64,000 bases of DNA from Flavobacterium aquidurense (GCF_001404985.1 NZ_JRLF01000015.1:558001-622000); one strand, 5' to 3'. Numbered from the stretch's first letter, positions 54,034 to 62,935 are shown. Made by a program: numbers and translations. The notes: generated by a model from the letters alone, not told the origin.

Positions 54034-54390
54034 ATGAATTTACCTTGGCATTTATATTTAATGGCTGTTCTCTATATTATTGCCGGATTAAATCATTTTA
54101 GAAATCCCGGAATGTACATCAGAATTATTCCGCCTTTTTTTTCAAACCCCAAATTAATAAATTTTTTAAGTGGAGGAGCCGAAATTGTTTTAGGTATCCT
54201 CCTAATGGTTAATTGCACAACAAATTTTGCTGCGTGGGGAATTATAGCATTACTAATTGCTGTATTTCCGGCAAATCTTTTCATGTATCAAAATAAAAAA
54301 GCAAGTTTTGGCTTACCAAACTGGATTTTATTTGTACGTTTGCCCTTACAATTTGTTTTGATTTTCTGGGCATACCAATATACCCTTTAA
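54034..54390 (+). CDS. DoxX-family membrane protein
   Basis: 118 residues with four hydrophobic helices. The start GLNHFRNPGMYIRIIPP and the second-helix GGAEIVLGILL pattern match the short DoxX/DoxD-like group. A role in thiol or redox membrane processes is proposed for some relatives, unproven here. aqpZ follows after 29 bp on the same strand. Confidence 0.8.
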   Translation: MNLPWHLYLMAVLYIIAGLNHFRNPGMYIRIIPPFFSNPKLINFLSGGAEIVLGILLMVNCTTNFAAWGIIALLIAVFPANLFMYQNKKASFGLPNWILFVRLPLQFVLIFWAYQYTL

Positions 54391-54419
54391 CAATCAACTA
54401 TTAATTAAATTATTTTATT

Positions 54420-55142
54420 ATGAAAAAATTATTTGCAGAGTTCTTTGGAACTTATTGGCTAGTTTTTGGAGGTTGTGGAAGCGCACTTTTTGCCGCTGGA
54501 TTTCCTACTTTAGGAATTGGATTTGCTGGTGTCGCACTTGCATTTGGTTTAACAGTATTAACGATGGCATATGCTGTAGGACATATTTCCGGAGGACATT
54601 TTAATCCTGCGGTTTCTCTTGGTTTATGGGCAGGCGGCAGATTTCCTGCAAAAGATCTTTTACCTTATATTATTTCACAATGTATTGGGGCAATTGCCGC
54701 TGCAGGAACATTATTTATCATCTGGACCGGTAAGGCAGGAAATGCAATTAATAATTTGCAGGCCGGAGCTTTTGCTTCAAATGGCTATGGTGCCTTCTCT
54801 CCTGACGGATATTCTTTGCAATCTGCATTTATAGCAGAATTTTTACTGACATTCTTTTTTCTGATCATAATTCTTGGAGCTACAGATAAATGTGCAAACA
54901 CTAATTTCTGTGGTATAGCAATTGGTTTAGCCCTGACTTTAATTCACTTAATAAGTATTCCAATTACAAATACTTCAGTAAACCCTGCAAGATCACTATC
55001 ACAAGCTATTTTTACAGGAGGAGAACCATTATCACAAGTTTGGTTATTTTGGGCAGCACCAATTTTAGGAGCTATTCTTGCCGGATTTATATATAAAACA
55101 TTATTACAAAAGAACGATGAGCCCGAGCATACAGCTCAATAA
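54420..55142 (+). CDS. aqpZ: Aquaporin Z
   Basis: 240 residues, six membrane helices and two half-helices with the NPA motifs GHFNPAVSLG (about 62) and TSVNPARSLS (about 186). The short form without the Asp insertion of glycerol facilitators marks it as a water channel. The C-terminal tail is short and polar. It is probably co-transcribed with doxX and ends at a terminator. Confidence 0.94.
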   Translation: MKKLFAEFFGTYWLVFGGCGSALFAAGFPTLGIGFAGVALAFGLTVLTMAYAVGHISGGHFNPAVSLGLWAGGRFPAKDLLPYIISQCIGAIAAAGTLFIIWTGKAGNAINNLQAGAFASNGYGAFSPDGYSLQSAFIAEFLLTFFFLIIILGATDKCANTNFCGIAIGLALTLIHLISIPITNTSVNPARSLSQAIFTGGEPLSQVWLFWAAPILGAILAGFIYKTLLQKNDEPEHTAQ

Positions 55143-55172
55143 TCGTTAATTTTTACATTATAACTTACTTTT

Positions 55173-55217
55173 AAAGAGAAAATCAGATATATTTATATTC
55201 GGTTTTCTCTTTTTTTA
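55173..55217 (+). terminator. Intrinsic terminator after aqpZ
   Basis: AAAGAGAAAATC (55173-55184) and GGTTTTCTCTTT (55201-55212) pair with one G-T, followed by more Ts. Confidence 0.65.
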
Positions 55218-55256
55218 TATGCCAATACTTTAAGTTTTTTAGAAAACAGATGAAAC

Positions 55257-56108
55257 ATGTATCAATCTAATTTTACTTTTATGAATGATATTATAGCATA
55301 TTTTAGTACGATTCCGTCCTCACACAGAAGTTTAATACTCATTGGGGGAATTACAATTTTTTGGATAATAGAAAACACATTTCCCTTGTTCAGGATGCAA
55401 TATCGAAAATGGCAACATGCCGGAATCAATTTCTTTTTGACTTTTACCACTATTATTGTCAATTTTGTTTTAGCTTTTATCTTAATTAAAACTGCAAACT
55501 GGACAACTCAAAATAATTTTGGATTGCTGCAATGGCTTCCTAAAATACCAATTTGGCTGTATACTCTCATTGGTTTACTTTTATTAGACCTGATTGGTGC
55601 TTATCTTGCCCATTATATTCAGCATAAAATAAAATTTTTATGGCGGTTTCATATCGTTCACCATACAGATACATGGATAGATACAACAACTGCTAACAGG
55701 CATCATCCCGGCGAAAGCATCATTAGGTTTATATTTACAACTCTCGGTGTTCTAATTGTTGGAACTCCAATGTGGATGGTTTTTTTATATCAGAGTCTGT
55801 CTGTTATTTTTTCACAATTTAATCATGCAAATATTTCTCTACCCCATAAACTGGATGCTATGTTGAGTTATTTTATTATTTCTCCTAATATGCATAAAGT
55901 TCATCACCATTATATTCTACCTTATACAGATAGTAATTATGGTAACATTTTTTCTATTTGGGATCGGATATTTGGCACTTTTACAACCCTTCCAACAGAA
56001 GAATTAATTTATGGAGTAGACACGCATATGAGCCTGGAAGAAAACAACAAATTGAAAAATTTATTGAAAATTCCGTTTCAAAAATCGAGATCTGCAAAAA
56101 ACAGTTAA
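55257..56108 (+). CDS. Sterol desaturase/fatty acid hydroxylase superfamily protein
   Basis: 283 residues (a second ATG at 55281 gives 275 and may be the true start). Four to five membrane helices. The di-iron histidine boxes are present: HYIQHKI, FHIVHH, NRHHPGE and HKVHHHY, in the order of the family. It hydroxylates or desaturates a membrane lipid with O2; the substrate is not predictable. The C-terminus is basic. A few weak features follow before the DUF2805 gene. Confidence 0.87.
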   Translation: MYQSNFTFMNDIIAYFSTIPSSHRSLILIGGITIFWIIENTFPLFRMQYRKWQHAGINFFLTFTTIIVNFVLAFILIKTANWTTQNNFGLLQWLPKIPIWLYTLIGLLLLDLIGAYLAHYIQHKIKFLWRFHIVHHTDTWIDTTTANRHHPGESIIRFIFTTLGVLIVGTPMWMVFLYQSLSVIFSQFNHANISLPHKLDAMLSYFIISPNMHKVHHHYILPYTDSNYGNIFSIWDRIFGTFTTLPTEELIYGVDTHMSLEENNKLKNLLKIPFQKSRSAKNS

Positions 56109-56228
56109 AATCATTAAAAAAAATATCACAGATCGAACCAACTAATTATTTTTTTTATTAATATTGATACTTAAATTGAAAATCAATCTATTAATCATTA
56201 ACCCCTATTTTGAATTAATTTTCACGTG

Positions 56229-56507
56229 ATGAAAAAGAGTAACCGCAAAGAATTGAATTGGGAACAAACCGAAAAACTTGTTTCGTTAGCCTTAGAAGAA
56301 AAAAATCCATTTGAGATCATAAAAAAGGAATTTGGATTGGCAGAAAAAGAAGTTCTGGAAATCATGAAAAAGAAGATGCCACTTGAAAAATTTGAAATGT
56401 GGAAAAAGAAGGCAATTGCAAATAAACCAAAACCGAAACCCGTTAAAATAGATGATTTTGATGAAGATCTGGATGGTAAATATTATATAAAAAACAAGCT
56501 AGACTAA
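56229..56507 (+). CDS. DUF2805 (TIGR03643) protein
   Basis: 92 residues from ATG 56229 (a GTG at 56226 adds one residue). Small and highly charged. The helical core NWEQTEKLVSLALEEKNPFEIIKKEFGLAEKEVLEIMKKKMP looks like a helix-turn-helix, followed by a Lys/Pro segment and an acidic end. DNA binding is plausible but unproven. A terminator follows directly. Confidence 0.8.
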   Translation: MKKSNRKELNWEQTEKLVSLALEEKNPFEIIKKEFGLAEKEVLEIMKKKMPLEKFEMWKKKAIANKPKPKPVKIDDFDEDLDGKYYIKNKLD

Positions 56508-56512
56508 AACAG

Positions 56513-56540
56513 AACTCCTGAAATTCAGGAGTTTTTTTAT
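56513..56540 (+). terminator. Intrinsic terminator after DUF2805
   Basis: AACTCCTGAA (56513-56522) and TTCAGGAGTT (56524-56533) pair perfectly with a one-base centre, then a T run. Confidence 0.8.
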
Positions 56541-56606
56541 ATTTTTAATCTAATTGTAACTTTTTTGCTTTTTATAAGTCAAATACAAATAACTAAACAC
56601 TAAGAA

Positions 56607-58466
56607 ATGAAAAAAATACTTTACACCTTAGCTCTTGCAGTCACTCTTTGGAGCTGTAAAACGGGAAGCTCATCTGGTGCAGCAAAAAGCAATGTCGTAG
56701 ACGTAAACATAAATCTAATTGACGTAAAAGACGATAAAGTTTTAGTCACTGTTACGCCACCACAAATCAAAACTGACGAAATCATTTATAGCATTCCAAA
56801 AACAGTTCCGGGAACTTATTCTACTGATAATTATGGTAAATATTCTGATGGATTTAAAGCTTTTGATGCTAAAGGCAATGAATTGACAGTAAAAAGAATT
56901 GATGATAATTCCTGGTCAATTTCTAATGCAAAAACATTAAAAAAAGTCACTTATCTGGTAGGTGACACTTTTGATACTGAAAAAGGAACCGGATTTGGTA
57001 ATGACGATGTTTTTTCGCCGGCAGGAACCAATATCAATGCAGGAATTAACTTCATGGTTAACACACATGGTTTTGTAGGTTATTTTCAGGATAAACTAAA
57101 TGTACCTTACAAAGTTACCATCACGCATCCTGAAACACTTTGGGGCGCAACTTCTATGACTGATGAAGATGCCAGCAAAACAAGCGACGTTTTTACAACA
57201 CCTCGTTATGCTGTTTTAGTCGAAAATCCTATCATGTATTCTAAACCGGATTACACCACTTTTAACGTAAACGGAATGGATATTCTGATCGCTGTTTACT
57301 CTCCTACCGGAAAATTTACTGCTGAAAGTATTACTCCGGAAATGAAAACCATGATGACAGCGCAAAAAAACTTTTTAGGTAAAGTAAATGCTACTAAAAA
57401 ATATACAGTTTTATTGTACTTATCAAGTATGGCTAAAGATGACGCGCATGGTTTTGGAGCTTTAGAACATCCTACGGCAACTACTGTTGTTTTACCGGAA
57501 TCTATGCCAAAAGAAAAATTAGTAGAATCTATGAAAGATGTCGTTTCTCATGAATTTTTTCATATTGTAACTCCTCTTACCATTCACTCAAAAGAAATTC
57601 AGTATTTTGATTATAATGCTCCAAAAATGTCAGAGCATTTATGGATGTATGAAGGTGTAACAGAATATTTTGCTAACTTGTTTCAAATCAATCAGGGATT
57701 AATTGGCGAAACTGAATTCTATACTCGTATTGCAGATAAAATAGAACAGGCAAAAGATTTAAACGATACAATGTCGTTTACTTTAATGAGTAAAAATGTG
57801 CTGGAACAACCTTACAAAGACCAATACTTAAATGTATATCAAAAAGGTGCATTAATTGGTATGTGCATTGATATTATCATTAGAGAAAAGAGCAATGGAG
57901 AAAGAGGAATCCTGGATCTAATGCATAAATTAGCTAATGAATACGGTGTTGAAAAACCATTTAATGATGACGAGCTTTTTGCTAAAATCACACAGTTGAC
58001 TTATCCTGAAGTTGGTGATTTTTTAACCAAATATGTAGCTGGGACAACTCCAATTCCTTATGATTTTTATTTGGCAAAAGTGGGCGTGACAAAAGCATCT
58101 GAGAAAACTCCTGGAGCAATTTTCATTAAAGGACAAACTCCATATATTGGTGTTGATAAAGCAACCAAAATAATTAGCGTTCGCCCTGATGTAGATCCAA
58201 ATGTGTTTTTTACTAATTTAAATCTTAAAGCGGGAGATCAGATCATTTCTGTAAATAATAAAACTTATAATTTAGATAACATCTATGATTTGATCACAGA
58301 AAGTGAAAACTGGAAAGAAAATGATCCAATTACTCTTAAAATCAAACGTGCCGGAGCAGAACAAACCATAAAAGGAACTGTAAAAATACCATCCGAAGAA
58401 AAAGAAACGTTTAAAGCTACAGACGCTTCAAAAGAGAAACTTAAAAATGCATGGTTGAAAGGATAA
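56607..58466 (+). CDS. M61 family metallopeptidase (glycyl-aminopeptidase type), lipoprotein
   Basis: 619 residues. A lipoprotein-type signal (VTLWSCKTGSS, Cys near 16) is followed by a beta-rich N-terminal domain and the gluzincin core with VVSHEFFHIVTPL (HExxH near residue 313) and the downstream glutamate in MYEGVTEYFANL. The C-terminal part (about 505-600) is a PDZ domain (PYIGVDKATKIISV...LKAGDQIISVNN). It cleaves N-terminal Gly or Ala from peptides in relatives. Single gene, ending 22 bp before a terminator. Confidence 0.92.
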   Translation: MKKILYTLALAVTLWSCKTGSSSGAAKSNVVDVNINLIDVKDDKVLVTVTPPQIKTDEIIYSIPKTVPGTYSTDNYGKYSDGFKAFDAKGNELTVKRIDDNSWSISNAKTLKKVTYLVGDTFDTEKGTGFGNDDVFSPAGTNINAGINFMVNTHGFVGYFQDKLNVPYKVTITHPETLWGATSMTDEDASKTSDVFTTPRYAVLVENPIMYSKPDYTTFNVNGMDILIAVYSPTGKFTAESITPEMKTMMTAQKNFLGKVNATKKYTVLLYLSSMAKDDAHGFGALEHPTATTVVLPESMPKEKLVESMKDVVSHEFFHIVTPLTIHSKEIQYFDYNAPKMSEHLWMYEGVTEYFANLFQINQGLIGETEFYTRIADKIEQAKDLNDTMSFTLMSKNVLEQPYKDQYLNVYQKGALIGMCIDIIIREKSNGERGILDLMHKLANEYGVEKPFNDDELFAKITQLTYPEVGDFLTKYVAGTTPIPYDFYLAKVGVTKASEKTPGAIFIKGQTPYIGVDKATKIISVRPDVDPNVFFTNLNLKAGDQIISVNNKTYNLDNIYDLITESENWKENDPITLKIKRAGAEQTIKGTVKIPSEEKETFKATDASKEKLKNAWLKG

Positions 58467-58488
58467 TTTTCTTTGATCAATCATCATA

Positions 58489-58518
58489 AAAAAACCGACA
58501 AGTGATTGTCGGTTTTTT
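58489..58518. terminator. Terminator hairpin, left copy
   Basis: AAAAAACCGACAA (58489-58501) and TTGTCGGTTTTTT (58506-58518) with loop GTGA. An oppositely oriented copy lies at 58691. Confidence 0.85.
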
Positions 58519-58560
58519 GTTTTAGTTATAGCTTTTCTAAAAATTATAATATTAAAAATT

Positions 58561-58640
58561 AGGAGCTATTTCCTGCTGTCCACTGTATCTTTTGTGGTGA
58601 ACCCCACCACAAAGGATGCCGTTCCCATCAGGGCTAGGGA
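58561..58640. ncRNA. Structured intergenic element (candidate RNA or repeat)
   Basis: It holds a 9-bp hairpin TTTGTGGTG (58591-58599) / CACCACAAA (58605-58613). An outer partial pair CCTGCTG (58572-58578) / CATCAGG (58626-58632) has one mismatch, and GGAGCTATTTCC and GGGCTAGGG lie as end motifs. I recall very similar sequences as a dispersed structured element in flavobacterial genomes (Flavo-1-like), which I cannot verify here. It has no open frame. Whether it is transcribed is unknown. Confidence 0.4.
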
Positions 58641-58690
58641 TTTAGGTGTTTTAAGAACTGTAGTGTAGTACCGACTCTTGCCTTATGAAA

Positions 58691-58720
58691 AAAAAACCGA
58701 CAATCACTTGTCGGTTTTTT
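58691..58720. terminator. Terminator hairpin, right copy (reverse orientation)
   Basis: Same arms as the left copy, loop TCAC, the reverse complement of GTGA, so the whole hairpin is an inverted copy of 58489-58518. Confidence 0.8.
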
Positions 58721-58735
58721 GTGTTTGAGTTCTGT

Positions 58736-58866
58736 TTGTCATTTCGAGGAACGAGACCCGAGCGATAGCGAACAGGCGAAGCAAATCACACTCGTAATTC
58801 GACAAAGATTAGCACTCTACTTTGCGGAGTTTCTAGTGTGATTTCTCCCTCTGGTCGAAATGACAA
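58736..58866. repeat. MITE-like palindromic element
   Basis: A 131-bp segment with perfect 12-bp terminal inverted repeats, TTGTCATTTCGA (58736-58747) and TCGAAATGACAA (58855-58866), and an inner pair AAATCACACT (58783-58792) / AGTGTGATTT (58835-58844). No coding capacity. I recall this kind of element as frequent in Bacteroidota genomes. It ends 9 bp before the stop of the next minus-strand gene. Confidence 0.75.
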
Positions 58867-58874
58867 GATTGTGC

Positions 58875-59318
58875 TTATTTCTTAGCCGGAAATTTCCAGT
58901 CAAATTCGTCTTTATCATTGATGATCGCTCCTACTTCGAATTTTACAACTTCGTCAAATTCAGTTTGAAGAATAAACCAATTGTCTTCGTTGAAATAGTT
59001 TTCGAAAGTATCAAAAGTTTCCTGAGTATATTTTGTGATTCCTTTTGTTCCTAAATCTTTCTTTACATCAGCAATTTTTCTTCCGATAAGCTTGAACCCG
59101 AAAACTTCCAAATCATTGCTTGAAGCCACTACATAACCTAATTTCAAGTCTTCTTCCTGATAAAATGTCAATCTGATTTTTTGTGCGTTGTATACAAAAA
59201 TCACATTGTCATCTTCGTCTTTATAATTTTTATCTGGTTTTCCTAAAGCAGCGGTTACATCGTTTTGCTTCATTCCGAAAAGCAATTTATCAATTCCTGA
59301 TTTTAGATTTATTTTCAT
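58875..59318 (-). CDS. Hypothetical protein with SmpA-like segment
   Basis: 147 residues, no signal, soluble. The N-terminal KLLFGMKQNDVTAALGKPDKNYKDED resembles the short helix-strand of SmpA/BamE-like or SMI-type proteins, but the remainder (beta-rich, LTFYQEEDLKLGYVVAS...) matches no family I know. Function unknown. The MITE-like element borders its 3' end. Confidence 0.65.
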   Translation of the reverse strand: MKINLKSGIDKLLFGMKQNDVTAALGKPDKNYKDEDDNVIFVYNAQKIRLTFYQEEDLKLGYVVASSNDLEVFGFKLIGRKIADVKKDLGTKGITKYTQETFDTFENYFNEDNWFILQTEFDEVVKFEVGAIINDKDEFDWKFPAKK

Positions 59319-59371
59319 ATTTAATTGTCTTTATTTGAAATGCAAATTTCGTGAAGTTTTTTGTTATTTGC

Positions 59372-59492
59372 CACGAATTCACGAATTATCACGAATTTAA
59401 TTATGGTTAATTATAGAACTAATCAAAATTCATATAGTCAGGCTGAGCGAAGTCGAAATCCTCTTCTCTTAAAAGCCTTCGACTCTGCTCAG
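59372..59492. repeat. CACGAATT boxes and a CTGAGCGAAGTCGAA inverted pair
   Basis: CACGAATT (59372), CACGAATTAT (59380) and CACGAATTTA (59390) lie in tandem. CTGAGCGAAGTCGAA (59443-59457) pairs with TTCGACTCTGCTCAG (59478-59492) at 13 of 15 positions. No gene is seen in 59319-59619. Confidence 0.6.
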
Positions 59493-59565
59493 GGCGGAAT
59501 CAGTGAACTAACAAGTTTTAAAAATCTGTTAGGTTTACATTTCAATTAAATACTAAAATCCTAAA

Positions 59566-59605
59566 AAACTTAGCAACTTAGTATCTTAGTCCCGAAGCTT
59601 TGGGA
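59566..59605. repeat. CTAAGnnn octamer array (reverse) joined to a TCCCGAAG palindrome
   Basis: AAACTTAG, CAACTTAG and TATCTTAG in strict 8-nt phase (59566-59589), directly followed by TCCCGAAGCTTTGGGA (59590-59605). It lies 15 bp before the GH92 stop. Confidence 0.65.
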
Positions 59606-59619
59606 CAGCATCTTACCTT

Positions 59620-61947
59620 TTAATAATTCTTCTTATTTGGTTTTGCATTCATATAAAAAATAATTTTTCCGCCATTAATAACATCTGTATGTTTCAGGAA
59701 AGGCTTATCTAATTGTTTTCCGTTTAAAAGTACTTTACTCACAAACACATTTTTATCAGATTGATTCACGGTTTCTACTTCAAAATTTTTCCCGTTTTCT
59801 AAATTAAAAATTGCTTTTTTAACCAATGGACTTCCTAAAGCGTATTCATCAGAACCGGGTGCTACGGGATAAAATCCTAAACTGCTAAAAATATACCAAG
59901 CGCTCATTTGTCCAAAATCATCATTTCCTCCTAAACCGTCAGCACCATTTCGGTACATTTTCTTCAGGATCATTCTGATTTTATCTTGTGCTTTCCAAGG
60001 CGAATTTGTCCAGTTGTACAAATAAACAACGTGGTGTGAAGGCTCGTTTCCGTGAACATAATTCCCAATAATTCCGTCTCTGGTGATATCTTCTGTATTT
60101 TCAAAATACTTGTCCGGTAAATGCATGCTGAACAATGAATCTAATCTCACATTAAACTTATCGTTTCCTCCCATCATTTTAATCATTTCAGCAGGATCTT
60201 GCGGAACATATAAACTATAATTCCAAGAATTTCCTTCAATAAAACCTTGTCCATGCGTATCTAACGGATCAAATTCTTTTTTGAAAGTTCCATCATTTAA
60301 TTTCGGTCGCATAAAACCTGTTTTTGCATCATATACATTTTTATAATTTTTAGATCTTTCAATAAATTCATTATAAATATCTGTTTTACCTAATTTTTTT
60401 GCTGCCTGAGCAATTGCCCAGTCATCATAGGCATATTCCAATGTTTTAGATACAGATGATCCGTTTTTATCTTCAGGAACATAACCTTTTGTCATATAAT
60501 ATTCCAATCCGTCATAATAAGGCACTTTTGCTGTATTTACACAAGCCTGAAGTGCTTTCTCAGGATCAAAATTACCATTGCCTTTTACAATTGCATCTGC
60601 AATTACTGAAACGGAATGATACCCAATCATACACCAGTTTTCATTGGCATAATGCGACCAGATTGGCAACATTTTATGCACGCTTTGATCCGAATGTGCC
60701 AGCATCGAACTAATCATATCCGAATTTCGCGCTGGCTGAACCAAATTGAATAAGGGATGTAAAGCTCTATAAGTATCCCATAAGGAATAACTGGTATAAT
60801 TTTTAAAGTTTTCGGCTTTATGAACATTCATATCCAGACCTTTGTAGTTTCCGTCTAGGTCCATATATTCTGTTGGTCCTAAAAAGGCATGATACATTGA
60901 AGTATAAAAGTTTACCAGATCTTCTTTTTGAATGGTTTCAACCTGAATTTTATTCAATTCATTATTCCATACTTCCTGGCTTTGTTTTTTTACTTTTTCA
61001 AAATCCCAACCCGGAACTTCTTTTTTCATGTTTTCAAGTGCACCAGCAGAACTCACAGGCGATAATGCCATTTTTATTTTGATCTTCTCGCCTTCTTCTG
61101 TATTAAAATCAAAAAATAGTTTCAGGTTTTGACCCGCCATTTCCGGGAAATTCTTTGTTTGGTCAAATCTTCCCCAAAATCCTCTGTAAACACTTTTTTC
61201 CAGTGCTGCTTGTCCGTAACTTTTAATAGGTTTACTAAACGACATCGCAAAATAAACTGTTCTGGTTCTTGCCCAGCCATTTGTCTGGCGATATCCCGTA
61301 ATTAAAGTATCGTTCTCAACACGAACAAATGTCCATACATTTTTTTTATCGTAGTTATAAATTCCCGAAGTCAAATCCAGAATAATATGCGATTCATCAG
61401 ATTTTGGAAAAGTATATTGATGCATTCCAACACGGGTTGTTGCAGTAAGTTCAGCTTTAATTTTATGATCCTCAAGAAATACGCTATAATAAGCCGGCTC
61501 TGCTTTCTCTGTCGAATGAGAAAATGCAGATCTGTAACCTGATAAAGGTTTGGATGCGACTCCCGGATTCAATTGTAATTTTCCGGTTGTAGGCATAATT
61601 AAAAAATCGCCTAAATCAGAATGTCCTGTTCCGCTAAAATGGGTATGGCTAAAACCTACAATCGTTTTATCTTCGTACTGATATCCTGCACAATATTTAT
61701 AAACTTCGCCATTATATTTTCCGTTTAAGCCGTAAGCAATCGTATCAGTTTCAGGACTTAGCTGCACACTCCCAAACGGAACTGTTGCACCAGGATAGGT
61801 ATGTCCCATTTTCGCGGTACCAATCATTGGATCGACGTACTGAATTAAATTACGTTTTTCGATTGCTTTTTTCTGTGCATTAACTGCATAACCAAGCACT
61901 AAAAATGATAATCCAAAAAGAAGACTTTTGCCATTTATTCTATTCAT
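59620..61947 (-). CDS. Glycoside hydrolase family 92 (alpha-mannosidase)
   Basis: 775 residues from ATG 61947, where a signal peptide begins (MNRINGKSLLFGL...VNAQ). A second start at 61968 adds seven residues. GH92 enzymes are calcium-dependent exo-alpha-mannosidases acting mostly on alpha-1,2 or 1,3 links of N-glycans. Family landmarks: YVDPMIGTAKMGHTYPGATVP at the N-terminus, HTHFSGTGHSDLGDF, SLWDTYRALHPLF, GNEPSHHVVYLYNW and GGNDDFGQMSAWYIFSSLGFYP. Single gene. No SusCD pair beside it. Confidence 0.93.
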   Translation of the reverse strand: MNRINGKSLLFGLSFLVLGYAVNAQKKAIEKRNLIQYVDPMIGTAKMGHTYPGATVPFGSVQLSPETDTIAYGLNGKYNGEVYKYCAGYQYEDKTIVGFSHTHFSGTGHSDLGDFLIMPTTGKLQLNPGVASKPLSGYRSAFSHSTEKAEPAYYSVFLEDHKIKAELTATTRVGMHQYTFPKSDESHIILDLTSGIYNYDKKNVWTFVRVENDTLITGYRQTNGWARTRTVYFAMSFSKPIKSYGQAALEKSVYRGFWGRFDQTKNFPEMAGQNLKLFFDFNTEEGEKIKIKMALSPVSSAGALENMKKEVPGWDFEKVKKQSQEVWNNELNKIQVETIQKEDLVNFYTSMYHAFLGPTEYMDLDGNYKGLDMNVHKAENFKNYTSYSLWDTYRALHPLFNLVQPARNSDMISSMLAHSDQSVHKMLPIWSHYANENWCMIGYHSVSVIADAIVKGNGNFDPEKALQACVNTAKVPYYDGLEYYMTKGYVPEDKNGSSVSKTLEYAYDDWAIAQAAKKLGKTDIYNEFIERSKNYKNVYDAKTGFMRPKLNDGTFKKEFDPLDTHGQGFIEGNSWNYSLYVPQDPAEMIKMMGGNDKFNVRLDSLFSMHLPDKYFENTEDITRDGIIGNYVHGNEPSHHVVYLYNWTNSPWKAQDKIRMILKKMYRNGADGLGGNDDFGQMSAWYIFSSLGFYPVAPGSDEYALGSPLVKKAIFNLENGKNFEVETVNQSDKNVFVSKVLLNGKQLDKPFLKHTDVINGGKIIFYMNAKPNKKNY

Positions 61948-62094
61948 CAGGTATTTTTTTAAAAGCATTATTTTTTTTCTAAAACAGCATTACGCATTTA
62001 CTAAAACGATTTACCAATTGTTTTAGGTTAGAAAAATACAACAAAAAATGATTTTTAAAAAATATAAATTCTATTCAACTAAAAAGCTTTTAAA

Positions 62095-62102
62095 TATCTT
62101 TG
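62095..62102 (+). promoter_or_regulatory. -7 element TATCTTTG before the secreted protein gene
   Basis: Exact TAnnTTTG match. It lies inside the longer ORF that begins at 62048, which argues that translation starts downstream, at 62129. Confidence 0.45.
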
Positions 62103-62128
62103 ATTCTATAAAAATGCAACCTTTACTC

Positions 62129-62752
62129 ATGAAGAATTTTATTTTATTGTTATTGATTTCTTTCTCAACATTTAGTTTTTCACAAAAAACAGAAAGCTAT
62201 AAATTGACAAAACAAGAAATAACCGAAAGAGAACTGGATCAAGTTTCAGATTTTCCTATCTATAAAGCTTTCGAATGTTCAGACAAAGGCGGTGTATATG
62301 AATTGCTTTTATGCGAAAATCAAAAAAAGATTTCTAAAAAAGATACCTTAAACACTAAAATTCAAGCTATTTGCACTATGAATGATCATGGTGGATTTCT
62401 TGAAAAATGGCGAATAAATGATTTGCTCGAAGACACAGAACCTAAAGAAACTAATATTTGGTTCTGGACAAAATATTGCAGTATCAAAGATCTTGACGGA
62501 GATGGACATATAGATCCTGTAATTGTTTATGGAACCAGAAATGAAAATGATGAAATAAGGCGTATAAAAATTATTACGGTTTATAAAAATAAAAAATATG
62601 CAATTCGTGCAGTAGAATGTGATCTTGATGATTGCAGAAGTTTTAAAAAAGATAAAGAATGGAATACTTTACCTCAAAAAGTAAAAACTTACTTAGATAA
62701 TCTAGTAATAAAATTAAGAAAAGAACAAGATCTTCTTTTGAAAAACGGATAG
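62129..62752 (+). CDS. Secreted protein of unknown function
   Basis: 207 residues from ATG 62129, where a signal peptide begins (MKNFILLLLISFSTFSFSQ). Alternatives are 62048 and 62114, but the promoter -7 element at 62095 makes the first unlikely. The mature part contains IKDLDGDGHIDPVIVYG, an FG-GAP/EF-hand-like calcium loop, and a cysteine pair (ECDLDDC). Overall fold not recognised. Envelope or periplasmic location is expected. Confidence 0.68.
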   Translation: MKNFILLLLISFSTFSFSQKTESYKLTKQEITERELDQVSDFPIYKAFECSDKGGVYELLLCENQKKISKKDTLNTKIQAICTMNDHGGFLEKWRINDLLEDTEPKETNIWFWTKYCSIKDLDGDGHIDPVIVYGTRNENDEIRRIKIITVYKNKKYAIRAVECDLDDCRSFKKDKEWNTLPQKVKTYLDNLVIKLRKEQDLLLKNG

Positions 62753-62812
62753 GATTGTTAAATTTCAATTTTTTAAATTTCAAATTCAATTTAAATATTG
62801 GGTAAATCCTTG

Positions 62813-62935
62813 CTGGACTGGACTAAAGTCCAGCCCTACAATATGAGTAAAGCCTATGTCTCTTTTTTTCGTTGATCGTCTTGACTAAAGTCTAGCCCTA
62901 CAATATGGGTAGAGCCTACAGCTCTTTTTTAAAGC
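62813..62935. repeat. Tandem repeat with GACTAAAGTC core, period 62
   Basis: Two copies begin with GACTAAAGTC at 62821 and 62883. Each continues with a nearly identical AGCCCTACAATATG-GTA-AGCCTA segment and a run of Ts. The first core is a longer palindrome, TGGACTAAAGTCCA. It lies at the GNAT gene's 3' end and may terminate it. Confidence 0.65.

Noticed and set aside
62048..62128. Upstream start for the secreted protein, giving 234 residues
   Set aside because: It would place 27 residues before a clean signal peptide, and a TAnnTTTG promoter element lies inside that extension.
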